Source: Firm-04 sp045628085 | GTDB taxonomy: Bacteria; Bacillota; Clostridia; Oscillospirales; Ruminococcaceae | Reading direction: 5' to 3' | Assembly (NCBI GenBank): GCA_045628085.1 | Contig: JAZQOZ010000223.1 | Coordinates: 1-5,640 of the forward strand | DNA: 5,640 bases | In this document: positions 1 through 5,640 of the stretch, one piece after another | Numbering within the stretch: position 1 is the stretch's first letter | How the letters are laid out: every line of letters begins with the position of its first letter | The notes under the pieces: generated by a model | The model's input: only the letters and a program-made list of their open reading frames with translations | Told to the model about the DNA's origin: nothing | The model's database searches: none | Position numbers and translations under genes: made by a program

Positions 1-61
1 GGGCTTTCAGTTCCTGTATCTCTTTTTCATACTCTTGAATGTGTCGATATCCTCTTGCCAT
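1..61 (-). CDS. IS3-like transposase OrfA, N-terminal fragment
   Basis: Only the first 20 codons are inside the window; the gene runs off the left edge. The peptide begins MARGYRHIQEYEKEIQELKA, which I recognise as the usual start of small helix-turn-helix OrfA proteins of IS3-type elements in gut Clostridia. In that family OrfA binds DNA and provides the front part of the OrfAB transposase made by frameshifting. The ATG at 61-59 is preceded, 8 bases away, by a very strong ribosome binding site (AGGAGGTG on the minus strand, 76-69), which fixes the start. That ribosome binding site lies in one arm of a perfect hairpin (65-107), and a promoter overlaps the other arm and loop, so expression is probably controlled by structure. 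The family call rests on a short peptide and is therefore moderate; the existence of a gene start here is much surer. Confidence 0.65.
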   Translation of the reverse strand, partial: MARGYRHIQEYEKEIQELKA

Positions 62-64
62 AAT

Positions 65-110
65 AAAGCACCTCCTATGGTTTCTATTATACCATAGGAG
101 GTGCTTTTTT
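65..110 (-). promoter_or_regulatory. Perfect hairpin over the OrfA ribosome binding site, also a plus-strand terminator
   Basis: Bases 65-81 (AAAGCACCTCCTATGGT) are exactly complementary to 91-107 around a 9-base loop, giving a 17-bp stem. On the plus strand the stem runs into six T (105-110), which has the form of an intrinsic terminator. On the minus strand a transcript entering from outside the IS would contain both arms and bury AGGAGG in the stem, while the element's own transcript would start after most of the first arm. This matches the known IS strategy of blocking transposase translation from read-through mRNA (IS10, IS50). The sequence pairing is certain; the regulatory effect is inference. 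Confidence 0.7.
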
Positions 111-115
111 GTCAC
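86..115 (-). promoter_or_regulatory. Probable promoter of the IS OrfA gene
   Basis: On the minus strand there is a -35-like GTGACA (115-110; five of six bases match TTGACA), an 18-base spacer and a perfect TATAAT (91-86). Transcription would start near 79-80, about 20 bases before the OrfA ATG. The mRNA made here would thus hold only the ribosome-binding arm of the hairpin at 65-107 and leave that site free. Promoter strength is inferred from matches to the sigma-A consensus. Confidence 0.6.
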
Positions 116-142
116 TGTCCGTTTTTACTGGTTCAGTTCAGG

Positions 143-162
143 AAAAACAGCGGTCTGTTTTT
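143..162 (-). terminator. Small terminator hairpin after the zinc-ribbon-family gene
   Basis: AAAAACAG (143-150) pairs with CTGTTTTT (155-162) around the tetraloop CGGT, giving an 8-bp stem. It lies about 25 bases past the minus-strand stop codon at 187-189. T runs follow on either strand because the stem itself ends in A/T, so it could act in both directions. The stem is A/T-rich and of only moderate strength. Confidence 0.5.
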
Positions 163-186
163 TTGGAAAAAGAGAAATAAAACGGA

Positions 187-888
187 TTATCTATGGCTGG
201 AAGGCGGTTTCTGCGGACCGGCGGACGGACCGTTCGTCGGATGCTGCGGGGGACCGCCGGCAGGGCGCTGCTCCTTCGGCTTGCGTTCCGTGCGGAGGAA
301 GTGATCCTGACAGTATACAAGATGCACCTGCTTGTCCATGTAATCATTCGCCTGCGATGCATTGTGTACCGGCTTCATGCTGCCCTTGCCTGCAAAGAAG
401 ACGATCAATGCAACAATCAGCGCTGCAATCAGTGCTGCCGGAATTGACTTCATCAGCAGATAGAGAATCACACCGGCTGCCACAGTACCGATGCCGGTGA
501 TGATGCCGAGCTTGGTGTAATCGACCGGCAGATCACCGGTGAATTTACCGGTCTGACCGTTCATTGCAAAGCTGAACTGATTGCCGTTCCAGTTTGTCGT
601 CAGATACCAGATCGGCAGCATTGCATACTTTTTCTTCGTATAATTGACAACATAATTGCCGCGCTTCTCGTGTACCTCGTTGTGCTTGACGGTTGCCTGT
701 GTTTTCTGCTTTGCGGTCGAAATGACGCGCTTTTCGGCACGTTCCAGATCATCGTCGCCCTTTACGTCGAATTTTTCTGCGAGAAATCCGGGCAGATACA
801 TCATATTGAATTCCTTGAGCTCGTCAAATTTGAACGGCTCGACGGAATCCATGATTGCATCGGGCATCCGCTTGTGTTCAGTGCCTTT
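187..888 (-). pseudogene. Zinc-ribbon-family membrane protein, 5'-truncated remnant
   Basis: This reads as the C-terminal half of a protein family widespread in Ruminococcaceae and Lachnospiraceae, in which an N-terminal TFIIB-like zinc ribbon precedes a conserved domain and two membrane helices; its function is unknown. Counting from the ATG at 867, visible parts are MPDAIMDSVEPF at 1-12, the conserved block YAMLPIWYLTTNW...FAMNGQTGKFTGDLP (81-114), hydrophobic helices at about 121-140 and 143-160, and a Pro/Gly-rich tail ending at a TAG (187-189). The frame is open only to a TGA at 889-891, and no CxxC pair is present, so the zinc ribbon and start are lost. The ATG at 867 lacks a good ribosome binding site. 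The missing 5' half is nowhere else in the window, which fits a deletion joining it to the STAND gene upstream better than a simple insertion. A hand count gives 35 G+C in 60 bases (481-540), far above the neighbouring STAND gene. Confidence 0.7.
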
Positions 889-3301
889 TCATAATACTTC
901 AGAGCGTTATTAAAATCGTTTTTGAATTGATAGATGGTCGCTAATACATGGTAGATTCGTTTAAGAGATGAGTCTTTTGCTCCAAACGCTTTTTCCATTA
1001 TAGACAATGCTTTATTTGCGTATTCCAATGCTTTATCATAATCACCTTTATCTCTTAATACAGATGCAATATCGATATAAGTTGTTGCTGTTTCTGGGTT
1101 ATCTATTCCATATACTGCTTCTTTTATTGCCAATGCTTTTTCGATGTATTTCATCGCATTACCATAGTCGCCCATATCGCGATATACACTAGCGATCCCA
1201 GTATAAGATTTAGCTGAATCTGGATCATCGGCACTACATCTAATTGACAGTGCCTTATTATAGTACTCTAATGCTTTATTATATTCCGCCTTGACATGAT
1301 ATGCAGCGGCAAGATTGTTATATGCTGCAATAGTATTATGGTGCTGTTTACCAAATACTTTTTCGCTTTCTAGGACAGTTCTTTCAAAATAATCAAAAGA
1401 CTTTTTGAATTCGTCCTTTGTGTGATATATAATTGCTATGCCATTGCGAGTTGCGAGAGTTAACGGATGGTTAGAATCAAGGACGTTTTCTTCAATTTCC
1501 AGAGCTTTTTTATAGTAATCCATCGCTTCATCATATTCTCGTTTTTCAAGATATACATTGGCAATCCCTTGATATGCTTCGGCAATTGATTCATGCATAG
1601 TTCCATGCATGGACTGTCTAATAGAAAGTGCCTTCTTAAAGCAGGTGATGGCATTATCATAATCTCGAATACGAATGTAAACAACTGCTATCTCACAATA
1701 TATTCGAGCAGATTCTTCAGTTTGCTCAGGCTCATATGATAACTGAACACCCTCACCAATTAAAGGATGAACAGATAGGGTATTATCAATATCTTCTCGA
1801 ATCCATGAGCGTTCTTTTAAATCGTTTAGTCCTATAAAGTTTTTTAGCTTAACAATATTTCGGAATACATCCAGTTTAACACCACTATTTGGAAAAAGAG
1901 AAAGCCAAAATAGAATGCGAACCTGCTCGTCGCTCAAGCCAGACAATTTGAAAATCTGAAGAATATGGCTGACCATATTCTTTTTTTCATTACTCTTATT
2001 TATAATATAAAAGCCCTCTTTAAGTTCATTTTCTTTCTGTTGCTGAATGATATCCCATATTTCTTTTGATGTTTGATGGCTTGCATTCATCTGCCTCGCT
2101 ACTAATTCAAGTGCAAGAATATGCCCCTCAAAATACTCAATAATCTGATCAACGGTATTGTCTGCTTCTATCTCTTGAAGTTTCCATGAAGACAGAGTCT
2201 GTCGATAATAAGTATTCTTGAAATAATGAGCCCAAAAAACCTCTCTACAAAAAGCGATATCACAACGACTTTCAATTTCAATTGTTGCATCTGGATACAA
2301 ATCCTGTATTGTCCATCTTGTCGTGACAATCACAGGGCACTCCAAGGATAGAAAATCAACAAGATTAGTATCAAAGTGATCCACATTATCCAGTATTATT
2401 ATGGTTCGCTTGTTGACAATAGATCGTAGGGTATCTAGTTTTCTCTTATAAAACTCGGAATCGGATTCATTAATGCCATCAATATCCTCTTTTCTTTTTT
2501 CTTCAAATGGTTCAATTGTAAAGACCTCGTTGTCATTCAAAAGCGCTAAAAGGGTGCTATCACATTCGGCAAATACAACTGTATCATATTGAACTACATG
2601 CTTTTCAATGTACTGCTTAACAATCTCTGTTTTACCAACTCCCCCATTCCTTGCACAAATACATAGTGCTCTTTCTGGTCGAGCTTAGCTTGAATATCAT
2701 CTAGAATATGATCGCGAGGAATAAAAACAGGACTACATCTATACGCTTTGGCTTTCAGTTTTGGCAACGCTGATGCAGAGAAACCTGAATTCCCTGTTAG
2801 TTGCGGAAGAAAAGCTAATTCCCTTTCCATTAATTCTTGTCCATAGATAGACCACAGAAAAAGTAAACACACGAATTCGCTATTCTTAAATTCGCTATAT
2901 TTCTGTTCGATAATCTTTGTCAACCATTTTGGCATAATATCCTTATCGTCTTTGTACATAGCAATCAAGGCTTTTCGTTGTTTTGTGCCAAAACATTTAA
3001 GAGAATCGAATCGATTAATCATTTCTTGGTATATCTTGTGATCTGAGTATAAGCGGTTTGCCCATTCTTCAAGTATACGTGGGTGAGATGTTTTTCCTTT
3101 AGGTGTGACATTGCCGTTCATAAAAGAATGAAGATGGTTTTCATCGAACATAGATTCAGAGAAATCAACTTTCAATGGCGACAATACTTCTTCAATAAAA
3201 GCTCGTTGTGACTTTTTATGCGACTTGATAATAAAACGCTGGTTAATTACTTCCTATATTTTCAGTGCGGTTATTTGTTTCCCAAGTAAAGTATCCGACA
3301 T
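801..3301 (-). pseudogene. STAND-type NTPase with NB-ARC-like domain and TPR repeats, broken
   Basis: Restoring one base gives a protein of about 833 residues. The N-terminal 190 residues are unrecognised. Then come FIPRDHILDDI (193-203, the usual lead-in to the NTPase), Walker A GMGGVGKT (218-225), Walker B TIIILDNVD with Asp305 and Asp308, sensor VIVTTR (324-329), a GLPL-like GHILALELVA (393-402) and an MHD-like HPLIGEG (512-518). Seven repeats of about 42 residues (531-808) of the kinesin-light-chain TPR type follow. STAND proteins are ATP-driven switches whose C-terminal repeats sense a ligand and whose N-terminal domain is the effector; several are anti-phage systems. The start ATG (3301) has AAAGGAG 8 bases upstream. 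Lesions are an amber at 3254-3256 (codon 16), a one-base loss in the G run at 2641-2645 inside Walker A, and out-of-frame fusion near 885 that gives a foreign tail ending at 801. One 60-base sample (1021-1080) has only 16 G+C, suggesting horizontal origin. The domain call is firm; a defence role is inferred. Confidence 0.85.
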
Positions 3302-3377
3302 GGAAATCACTCCTTTTTGAAAATTTTGGGGGGATCAATGGTATTTGGTGGGTTTTCGATGTTTTTTGGGAATGTGC

Positions 3378-3407
3378 AATTTAGCTGAATTTGCTATAAT
3401 TTAGCCA
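3378..3407. repeat. Three 10-bp-phased AATTT repeats in the STAND leader
   Basis: On the plus strand AATTTAGC (3378), AATTTGC (3388) and AATTTAGC (3398) start exactly 10 bases apart. One helical turn per unit is the spacing of bent DNA or of a side-by-side protein binding site. They lie about 45-72 bases downstream of the predicted STAND transcription start. The last unit overlaps the weak plus-strand TATAAT at 3395-3400. Chance similarity in AT-rich DNA is possible. Confidence 0.45.
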
Positions 3408-3456
3408 TAGAGAGGACATCCAAATATCAAAGAAGACCTCAAGGATGACCAATCTC

Positions 3457-3486
3457 ATTATATCACGACATCATGGCTTATGTCAA
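3457..3486 (-). promoter_or_regulatory. Consensus sigma-A promoter of the STAND NTPase gene
   Basis: On the minus strand a perfect TTGACA (3486-3481) is followed by an 18-base spacer and a perfect TATAAT (3462-3457). Transcription would begin near 3450, leaving a leader of about 150 bases before the ATG at 3301. A short inverted repeat, GACAT (3467-3471) and ATGTC (3480-3484), covers the spacer and part of the -35 and could be an operator, though five-base arms are weak evidence. Confidence 0.75.
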
Positions 3487-3595
3487 GTAAAAAAGAGAGG
3501 AGGAGATAGCTTCCGAATGCTTGGAACCTTGACAATTGAATATGACTGAATCATTCGACGAATTCTCCCCAAAGACATGAGTCCAAAGTGATTTA

Positions 3596-3641
3596 TCTAT
3601 ACTCCGATTCCCTCTATGGGATTCCCCTTCTCGGATATAGA
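3596..3641 (+). promoter_or_regulatory. Hairpin in the 5' region of the peptidase gene
   Basis: TCTATACTCCGA (3596-3607) pairs with TCGGATATAGA (3631-3641): 11 base pairs with one bulged C. Inside, TCCC (3609-3612) and GGGA (3618-3621) can form a second small stem. It ends 45 bases before the ATG at 3687. No T run follows, so it is not a standard terminator; an mRNA-stabilising or regulatory structure is possible. It also overlaps the weak -10-like TATACT. Confidence 0.4.
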
Positions 3642-3686
3642 GATCACACAAGCCTATGAATTCAAACGAAAAGGAGTCTGAAAACC

Positions 3687-5286
3687 ATGAAAGCAATCAA
3701 AAAGAAGATGACTTCTGCTATTCTGGCAGTGATCACATGCTTGACGAGCACAGCTACAGTGCTCGATCACAAGGGAAACAGTTCCAGTCCGATTGGCAGC
3801 ATTACGGCTGAAGCTGCTTCGAGTGACAGAATTTTGTCTTTCGACTGGAACCTTATCACAGGTGTCGGTCGTCAGGCAAAGGGTTCTGACAGTTGTGCAT
3901 GTTTCGCCTTGGCTTTTGGGCGGTCGGTTCTCGATGGGTACGTGCATTCCTGGAGCGAATTCAATAAATATGGAGGCGGTTCTCAGACTGGAACAATGTG
4001 TATGTGGTCCTATGGAGACTACACAAAACATTATGCGAGCAGTCAGCTCGGCGCACTTCAGGCTGCATACGATCAGCTTAACATGGGCAGACCGGTTGTT
4101 GTTTTCGTAACCGGATCTAGGTCCACATGGCACTGGATCACGCTCCTCGGATATCGAGCTGGTGCAGATCGGAACGACCTCTCTCCTTACGATTTTTACA
4201 TGACGGATCCCTGTAAGTCCGCGAATTCATATGAAAATATGGGCGAAGCAGGTTACAGCGTTAAGTATGAAGGTTCCAGCGGATACGCTTATGTTACCGC
4301 AAACTCCGGAGGTGTTCCTCTGGGCGGTGCAGAACCGGAACCCGTTATTCCGGATAAGCCGGTCGTTCATGTTGATTCGACCGATTCTTCGCATGATGTA
4401 ATTATCAGCTACAATGCCTGCACCAACGCGACACATTACGACTTGCGCTTTTATCGGTCTTCTTGCCGACAAGAATGTTACGCTGAATGATCCGAAAGCT
4501 GCTGATCTCAACGGTGATGGGGCATTGAACGGAATTGATCTGACACTATTGAAAAGAAAAATCCTTATCAGCGAAAGTATTGTCATCACGATCAACAAAA
4601 AATCCGTCATGATGAATACTGAGGGTGCTTCCAAGACCTTCCAACTTCAAACTTCCTACATTAGTCCTGACGATATTGTCTGGACATCCTCGAATCCGTC
4701 GATTGTGACGGTCAAGGACGGTCTGCTTACTGCGCAGAAGGACGGAAAGGCAACTGTAACGGCAAATGTTAATGGGCAGAGTCTTGCTATTTCAGTTGAG
4801 GTAAAAACCGCTTACACCGAATCTTGGTCGAAAAAAAGCGACTGGGATAAAACCCCGGTTACAGGCAGTGATACCCGGAAAGTTTATACAGAGGAAAGAC
4901 CTGAGACACGGGAAGTCGTCAATCTTGCATACTGCTGTGCACGTACAAAGGGGGACCATATCCGGCAGTTCTACAAAGACATGATTAATCCGGCCGCACT
5001 GGGACTCGACACTGTATACGGTGTCAATACGACACAAGGCGTGTTTGGCGTCCCGTATATCACAAAATCCCTTGCAGAGATCGAGCAGGCAACAAAGATT
5101 CAGAATAATGAGCGCTCCTACGGCTACGGCGATCAATGGGGATACAACAGAAGTGGACAGGTAGGCTATTGCTTCGATAACGCTTGTATCTGGTTCGAGA
5201 TCGGACGTAATACAGAGACGATCACGGTAACCTACTACTGCTACGAAGACCTCATTAAGATACCGGTTGTATATGACAACGACTAA
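3687..5286 (+). pseudogene. Secreted C39/papain-like cysteine peptidase with dockerin and Big2 domains, broken
   Basis: The start ATG follows AAGGAG by 10 bases. A signal peptide (KAIKKK, then a hydrophobic stretch to about residue 26, likely cleaved near ITAEA at 39-43) shows secretion. The catalytic domain spans about residues 48-180: SCACFALAFG (69-78) resembles papain CGSCWAFS, making Cys72 the likely nucleophile, with His149 (STWHWITLLGY) and Asp174 (YMTDPC). An Fn3-like strand (WN/YNACTNATHYDLRFY type) begins near 225 and is cut off: this frame ends at 4488-4490 after foreign residues. A second frame resumes with LLADKNV (from 4459), then one complete calcium-binding dockerin repeat, DLNGDGALNGID (4504-4539) with its helix, a Big2-like domain (about 4580-4809), and a C-terminal region starting SDWDKTPVTGSD, rich in Tyr and Cys. 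The first dockerin repeat is absent, so an out-of-frame deletion near 4445-4460 fits better than a one-base slip. In Ruminococcus, dockerins attach enzymes to the cellulosome scaffold; the peptidase substrate is unknown. Confidence 0.82.
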
Positions 5287-5318
5287 AACATGCAAAAAAC
5301 AAAAACTTCTCAGCTATC

Positions 5319-5347
5319 ACGCCGCCTCAACACTGAGGCGGCGTTTT
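5319..5347 (+). terminator. Strong intrinsic terminator after the peptidase gene
   Basis: ACGCCGCCTCA (5319-5329) pairs perfectly with TGAGGCGGCGT (5334-5344) around the loop ACAC, giving an 11-bp G/C-rich stem followed by TTTT (5344-5347). It lies 33 bases past the TAA at 5284-5286 and 7 bases from the stop of the convergent TraX-family gene. On the minus strand the T tracts are farther away (a T5 and T6 starting about 12 bases past the stem), so it is a better terminator for the plus strand. Confidence 0.88.
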
Positions 5348-5353
5348 CTATGC

Positions 5354-5640
5354 TTATACTACGAAACTGCTTCGTGAAATAGCACATATCACCATTTTTA
5401 TAACCAGCAGCACAATCATGTGCGCCGGATAAAGCACATAGAAAAACCAGCGGTTCAGACGTTTCTGCTGGACATTTCCGCGCTCTCCGTTATACATCGA
5501 GATCGGGACGAGCGCGAGAAGCGTACCGTACTGAAAAGAAAAAAGAGCGAAGCTGTCAAACTCTTTCAGATAGACCAGCGTTTGCAGTGTGACCGATGCC
5601 AGCGCAAAGAGGACAATCAGCTTTTTGGTATCTCTTTTAT
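5354..5640 (-). CDS. TraX-family membrane protein, C-terminal part
   Basis: An open frame enters from the right edge and stops at TAA (5354-5356), giving 95 visible codons. The block MYNGERG followed by RWFFYVLYPAHMIVLLVI matches the conserved C-terminal signature of the TraX family (YNGxRG...FFYxFYPxHL). Three hydrophobic segments are visible: LIVLFALASVTLQTLVYL, FALFSFQYGTLLALVPIS and FFYVLYPAHMIVLLVIKMVI, so this is an integral membrane protein. TraX of plasmid F is needed for acetylation of pilin; chromosomal relatives in Clostridia are common, stand outside conjugation clusters and have no firm role. The start, and about the first half or more, lie outside the window. It converges on the peptidase gene, with the terminator at 5319-5347 between them. 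Confidence 0.8.
   Translation of the reverse strand, partial: KRDTKKLIVLFALASVTLQTLVYLKEFDSFALFSFQYGTLLALVPISMYNGERGNVQQKRLNRWFFYVLYPAHMIVLLVIKMVICAISRSSFVV

Larger units (their letters stand above)
1..140 (-). mobile_element. Outer (left) end of an IS3-like insertion sequence
   Basis: This stretch covers the OrfA start, its promoter, its hairpin and a short terminal sequence. Read on the minus strand from 140, the DNA begins TGAACTGAACCAGTAAAAAC. A TG start fits the TG...CA ends usual in the IS3 family. The exact end is uncertain: GTTCA is repeated at 131-135 and 136-140, so the tip could be at 135 or 140. The second terminal repeat and any target duplication lie outside the window. The element sits just beyond the stop of the neighbouring membrane-protein gene and its terminator, so it need not have broken that gene. 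Confidence 0.5.
3302..3686. other. Divergent intergenic region
   Basis: This 385-base gap separates the STAND gene (minus) from the peptidase gene (plus). It holds the STAND promoter and roughly 150-base leader, the ribosome binding site AAAGGAG (minus, 3316-3310), a phased triple repeat, a hairpin ahead of the peptidase gene, and the peptidase ribosome binding site AAGGAG (3671-3676, 10 bases before the ATG). No clear promoter for the peptidase is seen. Weak plus-strand candidates are an extended -10 TGCTATAAT at 3392-3400 without a -35, and TATACT at 3598-3603 with only AAGACA 20 bases upstream. A 60-base sample (3541-3600) has 22 G+C, closer to the STAND gene than to the peptidase gene. 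No RNA gene or long open frame was recognised. Confidence 0.7.

Noticed and set aside
39..500. Open frames on the plus strand across the left third
   Set aside because: They are antisense to the zinc-ribbon-family remnant, lack ribosome binding sites, and their products are Arg/Cys-rich with no recognisable motif, as expected of shadow frames in G+C-rich DNA.
656..913. Plus-strand frames of 74-85 codons opposite the gene junction
   Set aside because: They overlap two identified minus-strand coding stretches and show no motif of their own.
886..1718. DNA tandem repeat or CRISPR-like array suggested by recurring ATGCTTTAT/ATAATC words
   Set aside because: The periodicity of about 120-126 bases is the coding footprint of seven TPR units; sequences diverge as protein repeats do, with no identical repeats and spacers.
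2594..2650. Programmed ribosomal frameshift to join the two STAND halves
   Set aside because: The G run lies in Walker A with no clear stimulatory structure seen, frameshifting there is not known for this family, and the gene carries two other disabling lesions.
3497..3549. A 10-codon leader peptide (MLGTLTIEYD) after GAGGAGGAG on the plus strand
   Set aside because: The spacing from AGGAGG to the ATG is about 13 bases, no promoter is clear upstream, and the peptide has no run of regulatory codons.
3529..3557. Plus-strand promoter starting at TTGACA (3529-3534)
   Set aside because: No sequence at 16-18 bases downstream resembles a -10 box.
3654..4133. Minus-strand frame of 159 codons
   Set aside because: It is antisense to the signal peptide and catalytic domain of the peptidase, whose active-site residues show the plus strand to be the coding one.
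4792..5295. Minus-strand frame of 167 codons
   Set aside because: It is antisense to the Big2 and C-terminal parts of the peptidase gene and has no ribosome binding site or recognisable domain.

Overview
The window looks like chromosome from a cellulosome-producing Ruminococcus (Bacillota, Oscillospiraceae). The reasons are a secreted cysteine peptidase carrying a type I dockerin, a TraX-family membrane protein, a conserved-type zinc-ribbon/TM protein tail, strong AGGAGG-type ribosome binding sites and moderate G+C. The genus is an inference; the species cannot be told.

Layout, left to right. (1) 1 to about 140: the first 20 codons of an IS3-like OrfA (minus strand) and the outer end of its insertion sequence. 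A perfect 17-bp hairpin there holds the gene's ribosome binding site in one arm and its -10 box in the loop and adjoining base. (2) 143-162: a small terminator. (3) 187 to about 888 (minus): the 3' half of a gene for a membrane protein of the zinc-ribbon family; the zinc-ribbon half is missing. (4) 801-3301 (minus): an AT-rich gene for a STAND-type NTPase (unknown N-terminal domain, NB-ARC-like NTPase, seven kinesin-light-chain-like TPRs). It is broken three times: an in-frame amber at codon 16, a one-base deletion in a G run inside Walker A, and a 3' end fused out of frame into the zinc-ribbon gene. (5) 3302-3686: intergenic, with a consensus sigma-A promoter for the STAND gene, a 10-bp-phased triple repeat in its leader, and a hairpin ahead of the next gene. 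(6) 3687-5286 (plus): the secreted C39/papain-like peptidase with dockerin and Big2 domains, broken near 4450-4460 by what looks like an internal deletion. (7) 5319-5347: a strong terminator. (8) 5354 to the right edge (minus): the 3' end of a TraX-family gene.

The genes do not form one pathway. The peptidase would have been secreted and docked on a cellulosome scaffold. The STAND protein has the architecture of bacterial NLR-like sensors, several of which defend against phage, and its low G+C suggests horizontal acquisition. All three long genes are damaged and an IS end sits beside them, so the region reads as decaying accessory DNA. Errors or collapse in the assembly are a serious alternative explanation and can be tested with raw reads.
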